Program-made: the position numbers and the translations under genes
Notes under the pieces: generated by a model
What the model was told of the DNA's origin: nothing
The model's input: only the letters and a program-made list of their open reading frames with translations
Databases searched by the model: none
Shown: positions 16,683 through 24,587 of the stretch, in pieces
Layout of the letters: every line of letters begins with the position of its first letter
Position numbering within the stretch: the stretch's first letter is position 1
From: Flavobacterium geliluteum
GTDB lineage: Bacteria > Bacteroidota > Bacteroidia > Flavobacteriales > Flavobacteriaceae
Direction: 5' to 3'
Assembly: GCF_017948595.1 (NCBI RefSeq)
Contig: NZ_JAGFBV010000012.1
Location: 1 to 64,000 of the forward strand
Length of the DNA stretch: 64,000 bases

Positions 16683-17960
16683 TTAAAACTTATGTATTTT
16701 TTTAGACACAAATAAAAGTGCCAAAACTGTAATTACTGCAGCAATTGACAAATAATATCCAACATAAGTTAAACCGTAATGGGTAGCAAACCAAATGGCA
16801 ATCATAGGTGCAAATGCTGCACCTATGATTCCGGCCAAATTAAATGTTAGAGAAGCACCGGAATAACGCACTTCGGTTGGAAATAATTCTGAAAGAAAAG
16901 TTCCAAGTGGTCCGTAAGTCAAGCCCATCAAGGTCATTCCAAGACATAAAAAAATCGTGATAAAAGTTACGCTTCCGGAATCTAAGAAAGCTGCAAACAA
17001 AAATCCAAAAAAAACAATGGCTATCGACACCGCTATCAAAACTTTTCTTCTTCCAAATTTATCTGCAATTATAGCCGAAATCGGAATCGAAAACCCAAAA
17101 AACAGAACTGAGAAAAGCTGAATTATCAAAAAATCACGTCTTGCAAATCCGAGATTGGTGGTCGCCCAACTCAAACTAAAAACAGTCATTAAATAAAATA
17201 CCACAAAAGTAGTTACCGCAGCAAATGTGCCAAAAATTAATTCTTTTTGATATTTTTTTAGAATGGTTACAAGTGGAATTTTGACTTGTTCTTTGGCTTC
17301 AACAGACTGAACAAACGATGGCGTTTCCGTAATTTTCAATCGGATATAAAACCCTACAACTACCAAAACAGAACTCGCAATAAACGGAATTCTCCATCCG
17401 TAGTCAAAAAATTGTTCGTTGGTCAAAACATCTCCTAAAATCAAAAATGTGCCACCAGAAAGCAACAATCCGATTGGCGCACCTAATTGTGGAAACATTC
17501 CGTACCAAGCACGCTTGTTAGGAGGAGCGTTTTCGATGGCCAATAAAACAGCGCCACCCCACTCGCCACCTAAACCCAGTCCTTGACCAAACCTGCAAAC
17601 CGTCAATAAAATGGGTGCCAAAATGCCGATACTGGCATAAGTAGGCAATAAACCGATGCAAACCGTAGAGACTCCCATAGTTAATAAAGCCACGACCAAA
17701 GTAGTTTTTCGACCAATTTTATCACCATAATGACCAAAAACTGCCGAGCCTATAGGTCTTGCAAAAAAAGCAACTGCAAACGTAGCGAGCGATTCTATTA
17801 CCGAAGTGGTCGAATCTGAACCAGGGAAAAAAAGTTGCGGAAAAACCAATACTGCCGCATTGGCGTAAATATAAAAATCAAAAAACTCAATGGTAGTACC
17901 GATTAAACTGCCAAAAAGAACATGCTTTAGAGAGTTCTCTTGCTTAGGATTATTTTTCAT
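16683..17960 (-). CDS. MFS transporter, metabolite:H+ symporter (MHS) family
   Basis: 425 residues with about twelve membrane helices. MHS hallmarks: LIGTTIEFFDFYIYANAAVLVFP in helix 1, FFARPIGSAVFGHYGDKIGRKTTL across helices 2-3, and CRFGQGLGLGGEWGGAVLLAIENAP in helix 4. The family carries organic acids, betaine and proline; the substrate here is not determined. The gene is divergent from bshC. Confidence 0.88.
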   Translation of the reverse strand: MKNNPKQENSLKHVLFGSLIGTTIEFFDFYIYANAAVLVFPQLFFPGSDSTTSVIESLATFAVAFFARPIGSAVFGHYGDKIGRKTTLVVALLTMGVSTVCIGLLPTYASIGILAPILLTVCRFGQGLGLGGEWGGAVLLAIENAPPNKRAWYGMFPQLGAPIGLLLSGGTFLILGDVLTNEQFFDYGWRIPFIASSVLVVVGFYIRLKITETPSFVQSVEAKEQVKIPLVTILKKYQKELIFGTFAAVTTFVVFYLMTVFSLSWATTNLGFARRDFLIIQLFSVLFFGFSIPISAIIADKFGRRKVLIAVSIAIVFFGFLFAAFLDSGSVTFITIFLCLGMTLMGLTYGPLGTFLSELFPTEVRYSGASLTFNLAGIIGAAFAPMIAIWFATHYGLTYVGYYLSIAAVITVLALLFVSKKIHKF

Positions 17961-18071
17961 GTGGTTCGAAAAGATTTAGTAAATAGATCTTAAAAGTCTA
18001 TTTTATTTTTGAAAGTAACAAATATTTAGTTCCGCTTTTTTTTGGTAATTTAGCAACAAATAAAAATCAAT

Positions 18072-19661
18072 ATGCCAACCGACTGTATCAGCTATCAAAA
18101 CTCTGGATATTTCTCGACTTTGATACACGATTATTTAGAGCAAAAATCAGATTTAAACTCCCTATATAATCATTTTCCAACACTGGAAAACTTTGAAAAA
18201 CAAATCGCTGAAAAGCAAAATAATTTCGATAACTCGAATCGAATTCCTTTGGTTGAAACCTTAAAAAAGCAATACCAGAATATCAAAATTTCAGATTCGA
18301 CCCAGCAAAATATCGGACTATTAGAGCATTCCAATACTTTTACCATTACCACAGGTCATCAGCTGAATTTGTTTAGTGGGCCTTTGTACTTTTTATATAA
18401 AATTATTTCGACAATCAATCTTACCAAAGAATTAAAATCGAAATATCCTGCTCATAATTTTGTTCCCATTTACTGGATGGCGACTGAAGATCATGATTTT
18501 GAAGAAATTAATTATTTTAATTTTAAAGGAAAAAAATTCCGTTGGCACAAAGAAAGTACGGGGCCTGTAGGAAGGCTTTCTACTGAAGGTTTAATCGAGT
18601 TTTTTGAGATTTATTCTAAAGAATTAGGCGCCAGTACCAATGCGAATTATCTAAAAAAATTATTTGAAGAAGCCTATTTGCAACATGAAAATTTAGCCGA
18701 TGCCACCCGTTTTTTAGCCAATAGTTTGTTTGCCGCGCAAGGTTTGGTCATTTTGGATGCTGATGATGCACATTTAAAAAAAGCCTTCATTCCTTACATA
18801 AAAGAAGAATTAATAAAACAAACTTCTTTCAAAACGGTTCAGAAAACAATCGAACAACTAAAAAACTATACGGTACAGGTTAATCCTCGTGAAATCAATT
18901 TATTTTATATCGAAGATACTTTGCGTGAACGAATTGTTTTTGAGAATAACAAATACATCGTCAACGGTACTACAACATCGTTTTCAGAAGAAGAAATTCT
19001 ACATTTAGTAGAAAATCATCCAGAGAAATTCAGTCCTAACGTAATCATGCGTCCGTTGTATCAGGAAATCATTCTCCCTAATTTGTGCTACATTGGCGGA
19101 GGTGGAGAAATTGCTTACTGGCTGGAATTAAAATCTTTTTTTGACGCCATAAACATTACTTTTCCGATGCTTTTGGTGCGAAACTCAGTACTTTTAACCA
19201 CAGAAAAACAAGTAAAAAAAGCAGACAAATTAGGTTTAAGCTGGCAAGATTTATTTGCCAAACCAGCCGATTTGACCAATGCAATTACACATAGACTATC
19301 ACCATTTGCAATTGATTTAACGCCTCAAAAAGAAATTTTAGCACAACAATTTCAGCACCTTTTAGCATTGGCGCAACAAACCGACAAATCTTTTATTGGT
19401 GCTGTAAAAGCGCAGGAAGTCAAGCAAACAAAAGGCTTAGAGAATTTGGAGAAACGTTTATTAAAAGCACAAAAAAGAAATCTAAGCGACCAATTACAGC
19501 GTGTTATCGATCTGCAATGCGAATTGTTCCCTAATAAAAGTTTGCAGGAACGTCAAGCGAATTTTTCAGAATTTTATCTCGAAAAAGGCGAGCAATTGAT
19601 TCCGCTTTTATTGCAAAAACTCAAACCTTTGGCAACTAATTTTGACATCATCACCATTTAG
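18072..19661 (+). CDS. bshC: Putative cysteine ligase BshC (bacillithiol biosynthesis)
   Basis: In bacillithiol-making bacteria BshC joins cysteine to glucosaminyl-malate, the last step to the low-molecular-weight thiol. The 529-residue length is standard. Family motifs: TITTGHQLNLFSGPLYFLYKI, PIYWMATEDHDFEEINYF, NVIMRPLYQEIILPNLCYIGGGGEIAYWLEL, and a coiled-coil segment near 450-490. No other bsh gene is in the window. Transcription is divergent from the transporter. Confidence 0.92.
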   Translation: MPTDCISYQNSGYFSTLIHDYLEQKSDLNSLYNHFPTLENFEKQIAEKQNNFDNSNRIPLVETLKKQYQNIKISDSTQQNIGLLEHSNTFTITTGHQLNLFSGPLYFLYKIISTINLTKELKSKYPAHNFVPIYWMATEDHDFEEINYFNFKGKKFRWHKESTGPVGRLSTEGLIEFFEIYSKELGASTNANYLKKLFEEAYLQHENLADATRFLANSLFAAQGLVILDADDAHLKKAFIPYIKEELIKQTSFKTVQKTIEQLKNYTVQVNPREINLFYIEDTLRERIVFENNKYIVNGTTTSFSEEEILHLVENHPEKFSPNVIMRPLYQEIILPNLCYIGGGGEIAYWLELKSFFDAINITFPMLLVRNSVLLTTEKQVKKADKLGLSWQDLFAKPADLTNAITHRLSPFAIDLTPQKEILAQQFQHLLALAQQTDKSFIGAVKAQEVKQTKGLENLEKRLLKAQKRNLSDQLQRVIDLQCELFPNKSLQERQANFSEFYLEKGEQLIPLLLQKLKPLATNFDIITI

Positions 19662-19738
19662 TTTTGTATTTATTTGCTAAAACATCAATTCGTGAAGTTT
19701 TAATTATGAATTAATTAAAAACAATTCATAAAAAAGTC

Positions 19739-19746
19739 TATTTTTG
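19739..19746 (+). promoter_or_regulatory. -7 element of ndk
   Basis: TATTTTTG followed by CACA, 25 bases before the ndk ATG. A full TAnnTTTG match; the -33 region is A-rich without TTG. Confidence 0.5.
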
Positions 19747-19771
19747 CACAAAATTTAAAAATCGCAAGAAA

Positions 19772-20191
19772 ATGGCAACAAATAGAACTTTTACAATGAT
19801 TAAGCCGGATGCTGTAGCAAACGGACACATCGGGAATATCTTAGCAATGATTACAAACGGAGGTTTCAAAATCGTTTCTTTAAAATTAACACAATTAACT
19901 GTAGCTGATGCTCAGGCATTTTATGCAGTACACGCTGCAAGACCATTCTACGGAGAGTTGGTTGAATTTATGTCACGCGGACCAATCGTTGCTGCAATTT
20001 TAGAAAAAGAAAACGCAGTAGAAGATTTCAGAACTTTAATTGGAGCTACAAATCCAGCTGAAGCTGCTGAGGGAACTATTCGTAAAGCATACGCAACTTC
20101 TATTGGAGAAAATGCAGTACACGGTTCTGATAGCGACGAAAATGCCGCTATCGAAAGCGCATTTCACTTTGCTGGTAGAGAGCAGTTTTAA
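19772..20191 (+). CDS. ndk: Nucleoside diphosphate kinase
   Basis: Transfers the gamma phosphate from ATP to other nucleoside diphosphates. The active-site His117 lies in [15 protein letters not shown], and the Kpn-loop/ATP region [18 protein letters not shown] starts the protein. The 139-residue length is normal. It has its own -7 box and a strong terminator, so it is monocistronic. Confidence 0.97.
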   Translation: MATNRTFTMIKPDAVANGHIGNILAMITNGGFKIVSLKLTQLTVADAQAFYAVHAARPFYGELVEFMSRGPIVAAILEKENAVEDFRTLIGATNPAEAAEGTIRKAYATSIGENAVHGSDSDENAAIESAFHFAGREQF

Positions 20192-20221
20192 TCATTTTAG
20201 ATTACTGAACTTAACAATCAC

Positions 20222-20257
20222 AAAAAAAATCCATTTCGATTGAAATGGATTTTTTTT
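20222..20257 (+). terminator. Terminator after ndk
   Basis: Hairpin AAAATCCATTTC / GAAATGGATTTT with a 4-base loop and T run. The A run on the other side makes it usable for the convergent gene at 20283 as well. Confidence 0.85.
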
Positions 20258-20282
20258 ATTGAAAATTTCGAAAAATCTAAAA

Positions 20283-20579
20283 TTACCGTAACACCACATC
20301 CTTAACCACATCACGACCCAATTCTTCGTTGATCATTTTTACAATTTTAGACTTTCCGTGACTCAGTTCTTCCCTCAAAACAGCCGAACCCAGTTCTACA
20401 TACAGCGTACTTCCCTTCAACACTATATTTTTAGTATACGTATTTACACCGTTTCCCATCAATTGTCGCCAAGCTTCCTTCACATCAATCTGATCCATAC
20501 CAGGTTGCAATTTGTTTACCTGAATGATTTGTTGCAAAACCGCTCCAATCGTACTTTCATTATTTAGTCTTTTCGCCAT
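20283..20579 (-). CDS. DUF721 (DciA-like) protein
   Basis: 98 residues matching the DUF721 fold: an N-terminal helix (NNESTIGAVLQQIIQVNKL), the central VKEAWRQLMGNGVNTYTKNIVL and the strand TLYVELGSAVLREELSHGKSKIVKMIN. In other bacteria DUF721 proteins (DciA) help load the replicative helicase; whether the short Bacteroidota form does so is inferred. Its start overlaps the preceding lipoprotein gene by 20 bases in another frame, suggesting coupled translation. Confidence 0.78.
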   Translation of the reverse strand: MAKRLNNESTIGAVLQQIIQVNKLQPGMDQIDVKEAWRQLMGNGVNTYTKNIVLKGSTLYVELGSAVLREELSHGKSKIVKMINEELGRDVVKDVVLR

Positions 20580-21000
20580 CTTTTAGTAAATTTATCGGTC
20601 CTGCTTTTTTATAATGATATTCTTTGTTTTCTTTATTTTTAGCTACAAATTCTTTATCAGAAATTGCAATTATTTCCTCACTCCACTTGGCATACGCTGT
20701 TTTATAATCCAGAAAAGTTTTTTCTCCGTCAAAACGTACCGTGACATTTTCGAAAGAATCACTTGTCAAAAAAGTTCCGTCAAATTGTGGCATAACTTTC
20801 TTCCTTAATCCTTTATTATTCTTGATTTCAAAATAATCAAAACTCTCATTCATACCGTAATTCTTCTCTTCACCCTTCTCAAAAACTACTTTTTCAATTT
20901 CCCAATAACCATTTAGTTTTGCAATATCCTCCGACTTAATTTCCTGCTTACAGCTTATCATCAAAACTGATACAAACAAAATTATAAACGATTTTTTCAT
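20560..21000 (-). CDS. Small lipoprotein, lipocalin-like
   Basis: 146-residue predicted lipoprotein (Cys17 in MISCKQE). The mature part LNGYWEIEKVVFEKGEEKNYG followed by strand-rich sequence (VTVRFDGEKTFLDYKTAYAKW) looks like the lipocalin-like small proteins common in flavobacteria. No catalytic motif is seen. It is co-transcribed with the DUF721 gene (20-base overlap). An intergenic hairpin element lies upstream at 21051. Confidence 0.65.
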   Translation of the reverse strand: MKKSFIILFVSVLMISCKQEIKSEDIAKLNGYWEIEKVVFEKGEEKNYGMNESFDYFEIKNNKGLRKKVMPQFDGTFLTSDSFENVTVRFDGEKTFLDYKTAYAKWSEEIIAISDKEFVAKNKENKEYHYKKAGPINLLKDGEKTK

Positions 21001-21050
21001 GTTTTTATTTTTTTAAATTTAGACCTTCTCGCACCAAATATCTAAAGTAT

Positions 21051-21136
21051 CAGGAGCTATTTCCTGCTGTCCGACTCTATCTTTTGTGGCGAACCCCGCC
21101 ACAAAAGGATGCCGCTCCCATCAGGGCTAGGGCTCC
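21051..21136 (-). repeat. CTTTTG-core intergenic hairpin element, copy 2
   Basis: Inner stem CTTTTGTGGCG (21081-21091) with CGCCACAAAAG (21097-21107). Middle stem CCTG (21063-21066) with CAGG (21122-21125). Ends GGAGC and GCTCC also pair. It sits between two divergent genes and is read in the minus orientation relative to copy 1. Confidence 0.8.
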
Positions 21137-21264
21137 AGTTTTCAGAATATTATTTTGCAGACTACAAAGTTAACCTTATAAAATTCAAAAGAAATAAAAA
21201 AACACCAAACACATTAAACTATTTTGCATATTTTTGGTCAAACCCCAAACCAAAAACAAAAACC

Positions 21265-22329
21265 ATGACCAAAAACATTTGTAAAATCCTGATCCTGTTC
21301 ACGTTCTTTAGCTGTAGCAAAGAAGACAACGACACAACCACAACCACCAATCAAACCATGTATTTTCCACCTTTAACAGGAACTACTTGGGAAACGCAAT
21401 CAATTTCCGACCTCAAATGGAATCAAAATGCTGTACAACCGCTTTTAGATTATCTCGAGCTTAAACATTCCAAATCATTCATTGTTTTGGTCAACGGCCG
21501 CATTGTTTTAGAAAATTATTTCAATGGTCATACCGCCAGCACCAACTGGTATTGGGCAAGTGCCGGAAAAACACTCACCTCGACCGTGACAGGAATTGCA
21601 CAACAAGAGAATTTACTCAACATCAACAATAAAGTATCGCAATATATTGGTACCGGCTGGACAAGCGAAACTTTGGCCAAAGAAAACCTCATTACGTGCA
21701 AAAACCTGCTCACCATGACTTCAGGTCTGGACGACAGCACTGACGAAGTTGACCCAGCAAGTTTGATTTACAAAGCAGATGCTGGAACACGCTGGGCATA
21801 TCATAATGTCTATGTAAAACTACAGGATGTAGTCGCTCAGGCAAGCGGACAAACTTGGGGGAATTATTTTAACACCAAATTACGAGACAAAATCGGAATG
21901 AACGGCAATTGGGTTCAGATTGACGTAAACAGTGTCTACATGAGCACCTCAAGAAGTATGGCGCGTTTTGGCCTCCTAATGCTCAATAAAGGAAAATGGG
22001 ACAACAACACAATCCTTAATGAAACTTTCTTTAACGAAGCAACAAATACTTCGCAAAACATCAATTTAGGATATGGTTATTTGTGGTGGCTCAACGGAAA
22101 AAGCACGTATCATTTACCGCAATCACAACTTACGATCCCGGGAAGTATTATTCCGACTGCACCAAACGATATGTTTATGGCGCTAGGCAAAAACGATCAG
22201 AAAATATATGTTATTCCGAGTAAAAAAATGGTAATCATCAGAATGGGAGACGCTGCAGATGATGTGAATCTTGCCTTATCTGATTTTGACGAAACTTTAT
22301 GGGAGAAAATTAGTGCTTTGTACAAGTAA
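21265..22329 (+). CDS. Serine hydrolase lipoprotein, class C beta-lactamase/DD-peptidase fold
   Basis: 354 residues from the ATG at 21265. This start is chosen because it begins a signal peptide (MTKNICKILILFTFFSC) with a lipid-anchor Cys17; the reading frame extends upstream, but through the intergenic repeat. The Beta-lactamase (PF00144) motifs are Ser99-X-X-Lys102 (WASAGKTLTS) and Tyr179-X-Asn181 (AYHNVY). The wider context TCKNLLTMTSGLDD and LGYGYLWWLNG is typical of esterase or D-aminopeptidase-like members. The substrate is unknown. Confidence 0.82.
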   Translation: MTKNICKILILFTFFSCSKEDNDTTTTTNQTMYFPPLTGTTWETQSISDLKWNQNAVQPLLDYLELKHSKSFIVLVNGRIVLENYFNGHTASTNWYWASAGKTLTSTVTGIAQQENLLNINNKVSQYIGTGWTSETLAKENLITCKNLLTMTSGLDDSTDEVDPASLIYKADAGTRWAYHNVYVKLQDVVAQASGQTWGNYFNTKLRDKIGMNGNWVQIDVNSVYMSTSRSMARFGLLMLNKGKWDNNTILNETFFNEATNTSQNINLGYGYLWWLNGKSTYHLPQSQLTIPGSIIPTAPNDMFMALGKNDQKIYVIPSKKMVIIRMGDAADDVNLALSDFDETLWEKISALYK

Positions 22330-22351
22330 CTTTGTATAAATTATAAAAAAT

Positions 22352-22391
22352 AAATCCCAAATCCCAACTTTAAAATTGGAATTTGGGATTT
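22352..22391. terminator. Two-sided word-hairpin between convergent genes
   Basis: AAATCCCAAATCCCAA (22352-22367) pairs with TTGGAATTTGGGATTT (22376-22391), one mismatch in 16. The arm is itself a tandem repeat of AATCCCAA. It lies between the serine hydrolase and the small membrane protein genes and could terminate both. Confidence 0.6.
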
Positions 22392-22435
22392 AAAAATATT
22401 GATTTTTTTATTATAAAATCTTTATTCGATTAATT

Positions 22436-22615
22436 TTATCGCTTCGTACGGATTCTTTTTAGCATTCCGATAAAAAAGAAAATCAGTCCTAAAACCAATA
22501 AAACATAATAAAAAGACAAACTTTTGCCTTTAAGAACATTGGCCAAAACAAAACACACCACACTTGCAAAATAAAACGTAACTGGTGTTAAATTTTTTAA
22601 AGAAGAAAAACTCAT
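22436..22615 (-). CDS. Small two-helix membrane protein
   Basis: 59 residues from the ATG at 22615. The longer reading frame to 22696 overlaps ftsY in another frame and is not a likely start. Two hydrophobic helices (TPVTFYFASVVCFVLANVL and YYVLLVLGLIFFFIGML) are followed by a basic end KRIRTKR. The start is 8 bases after the ftsY stop, so it is very likely co-transcribed with it. The function is unknown; linkage to ftsY hints at membrane biogenesis but proves nothing. Confidence 0.65.
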   Translation of the reverse strand: MSFSSLKNLTPVTFYFASVVCFVLANVLKGKSLSFYYVLLVLGLIFFFIGMLKRIRTKR

Positions 22616-22622
22616 TCTACAA

Positions 22623-23576
22623 TTATTTAAAGAAACTATCAACAAATTCATATTTATTAAAGACCTGTAGATCTTCAATTCCTTCACCAATACCAATGTA
22701 TTTTACAGGAATCTGAAACTGGTCAGAAATACCAATAACAACACCACCTTTTGCTGTTCCGTCTAATTTTGTCACGGCAAGAGAAGTAACTTCAGTAGCG
22801 GCAGTAAATTGTTTGGCTTGCTCAAAAGCATTTTGACCCGTAGAACCATCCAAAACCAGGAGCACATCATGTGGTGCATCGGCCACCACTTTTTGCATTA
22901 CACGTTTTACTTTGGTCAACTCGTTCATCAAATTGATTTTATTATGCAAGCGTCCGGCAGTATCGATAATCACGATATCGGCATCTTGAGCCACCGCAGA
23001 TTGCAAGGTATCAAAAGCTACAGAAGCAGGATCGCTACCCATATTTTGTCTTACAATAGGCACATCCACACGATCAGCCCAAACTTGTAATTGATCGATC
23101 GCTGCGGCACGAAAAGTATCTGCAGCACCCAAAACCACTTTATAACCCGCTTTTTTAAACTGATACGCCAGCTTACCAATAGTAGTCGTTTTACCGACAC
23201 CATTTACACCAACGACCATTAAAACGTATGGTTTTTTATCTTTCGGAATCTCAAATTCGGTGGCTTCGCCTCTGTTGGTTTCAGATAACAAAGCACCAAT
23301 TTCGTCACGAAGTATTTGGTTTAATTCTTCTGTTCCTAAATATTTATCATCGGCAACACGTTTCTCGATTCGCTTAATAATTTTAAGTGTCGTGTTTACG
23401 CCAACATCTGAGGCAACCAAAATTTCTTCTAGGTTATCCAGAACATCGTCATCGACTTTAGATTTTCCGGCAACTGCCTTGCTTAATTTTGAAAAGAAAG
23501 TAGTTTTTGATTTTTCGAGACCTTTGTCTAAAGTCTCTTTTTTATCAGTAGAAAATAATTTTTTAAAAAAACTCAT
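22623..23576 (-). CDS. ftsY: Signal recognition particle receptor FtsY
   Basis: GTPase that docks SRP-ribosome complexes at the inner membrane. The NG domain shows G1 GVNGVGKTTTIGKLA, the GAADTFRAAAIDQL loop, G3 DTAGRLHN and G4 TKLDGTAKGG, ending in GIGEGIEDLQVFNKYEFVDSFF. At 317 aa it lacks the long acidic A domain of E. coli, as is usual in Bacteroidota. It lies downstream of rpmB-rpmG-DUF4295 but is separated from them by a terminator and an intergenic repeat. Confidence 0.96.
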   Translation of the reverse strand: MSFFKKLFSTDKKETLDKGLEKSKTTFFSKLSKAVAGKSKVDDDVLDNLEEILVASDVGVNTTLKIIKRIEKRVADDKYLGTEELNQILRDEIGALLSETNRGEATEFEIPKDKKPYVLMVVGVNGVGKTTTIGKLAYQFKKAGYKVVLGAADTFRAAAIDQLQVWADRVDVPIVRQNMGSDPASVAFDTLQSAVAQDADIVIIDTAGRLHNKINLMNELTKVKRVMQKVVADAPHDVLLVLDGSTGQNAFEQAKQFTAATEVTSLAVTKLDGTAKGGVVIGISDQFQIPVKYIGIGEGIEDLQVFNKYEFVDSFFK

Positions 23577-23663
23577 TTTTTGTAGATTAATTAAGATTGG
23601 AGACTTCTTATATTTCTAAATAATCCGAAGCCCGAAAATTGAAAAAAAGCACCATTGTTTTAG

Positions 23664-23737
23664 ACTAGCCCCGACAGTAGCGATATCCTTTGTTTGCCTT
23701 CTTTAGGCAGACAAAGATATAGCGGATGGCGGGAATC
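23664..23737 (+). repeat. CTTTTG-core intergenic hairpin element, copy 3
   Basis: Inner stem CTTTGTTTGCCT (23688-23699) with AGGCAGACAAAG (23705-23716), one G-T pair. Outer stem CCCG (23670-23673) with CGGG (23730-23733), a compensatory change from CCTG/CAGG in copies 1 and 2. It lies upstream of ftsY. Confidence 0.75.
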
Positions 23738-23790
23738 ATGTTTAAAAAAAGCCAATTGCTGTGCTTCTAAAAAATTTTAGACAAATATAA

Positions 23791-23827
23791 AAATAAAAAA
23801 GCTACTTTCGGAATGAAAGTAGCTTTT
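23791..23827 (-). terminator. Terminator of the rpmB-rpmG-DUF4295 operon
   Basis: Perfect hairpin AAAAGCTACTTTC / GAAAGTAGCTTTT with a five-base loop, starting 20 bases after the DUF4295 stop, with a T run on the minus strand. Confidence 0.85.
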
Positions 23828-23846
23828 CTATATAATGTGATTGTTA

Positions 23847-23999
23847 TTATTTCTTTTTCAAGAAAGTGTCCACTTCTTCAGGAGCCATAATAGATTCTAC
23901 GAATGTATAAGCGCCAGTTTTAGGAGATTTCACCATTTTGATGGCTTTTGATAATCTCTTAGAAGCTGTTTGTAACGATGCTACGGTTTTCTTTGCCAT
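23847..23999 (-). CDS. DUF4295 family protein, ribosomal-operon small basic protein
   Basis: A 50-residue basic protein read from the ATG at 23999: MAKKTVASLQTASKRLSKAI at the start and MAPEEVDTFLKKK at the end. Small proteins of this type follow rpmB and rpmG in Bacteroidota, which is the arrangement here (rpmG ends 70 bases upstream). The location and charge suggest a ribosome-associated protein; the exact role is not known to me. It ends just before the operon terminator. Confidence 0.85.
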   Translation of the reverse strand: MAKKTVASLQTASKRLSKAIKMVKSPKTGAYTFVESIMAPEEVDTFLKKK

Positions 24000-24069
24000 G
24001 ATTCAAATGTTATTGAAATTAATAAAAAACCAAATGTTTCCATCTGAGATTTTATCAAACCTCTAATTA

Positions 24070-24252
24070 TTACTTAATTTCTTTGTGAACAGTTACACGC
24101 TTCAAGATTGGATTAAATTTTTTAATCTCTAATCTGTCTGGAGTATTTTTTTTGTTCTTTGTTGTGATGTATCTTGAAGTCCCTGCAACACCAGTAGTCT
24201 TGTGCTCAGTACATTCTAAAATTACCTGGATTCTATTACCTTTCTTTGCCAT
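24070..24252 (-). CDS. rpmG: 50S ribosomal protein L33
   Basis: 60 residues, [21 protein letters not shown] at the start and [14 protein letters not shown] at the end, with the usual [21 protein letters not shown] core. It has only one cysteine, so it is the zinc-free form. It is the second gene of the rpmB operon. Confidence 0.97.
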   Translation of the reverse strand: MAKKGNRIQVILECTEHKTTGVAGTSRYITTKNKKNTPDRLEIKKFNPILKRVTVHKEIK

Positions 24253-24279
24253 CTTGCTATCTATTTATTTAGGAAAAGA

Positions 24280-24516
24280 TTATTTGATAAATCCTTCTGA
24301 CTGCGCTTTTTTCAAAACAGCAGAAATTCCATTTTTATTAATTGTTTTTATCGTAGATGCTGCTACTCTAAGAGTAATCCATCTATCTTCTTCTGGAAGA
24401 TAAAAACGCTTCTTAACTAAGTTTACAGAAAATTTTCTCTTAGTTTTGTTCATAGCGTGAGAAACGTTATTTCCTACCATCGCTCTTTTACCTGTAAGGT
24501 CACAAACTCTTGACAT
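24280..24516 (-). CDS. rpmB: 50S ribosomal protein L28
   Basis: 78 residues with the conserved [29 protein letters not shown] start. First gene of rpmB-rpmG-DUF4295, reading from a promoter just past the cinA stop. Confidence 0.97.
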   Translation of the reverse strand: MSRVCDLTGKRAMVGNNVSHAMNKTKRKFSVNLVKKRFYLPEEDRWITLRVAASTIKTINKNGISAVLKKAQSEGFIK

Positions 24517-24552
24517 TATACTTATCTTTTATCGTTATTCAAAATCAGGGTG

Positions 24553-24583
24553 CAAAGAAAAGAAAAATAAACGATTGAAACAA
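24553..24583 (-). promoter_or_regulatory. Probable promoter of the rpmB operon
   Basis: On the minus strand TTG (24581-24583) is followed after 20 bases by TTTCTTTG (24553-24560) and then CACC. The -7 box departs from consensus at one base. Confidence 0.45.
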
Positions 24584-24587
24584 AAAA

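Noticed and set aside
21109..21264. 52-residue extension of the serine hydrolase
   Set aside because: It would be encoded partly by the intergenic repeat and would bury the lipoprotein signal.
22616..22696. Longer start for the small membrane protein after ftsY
   Set aside because: It overlaps the ftsY coding end in another frame; the ATG at 22615 follows the ftsY stop by 8 bases.
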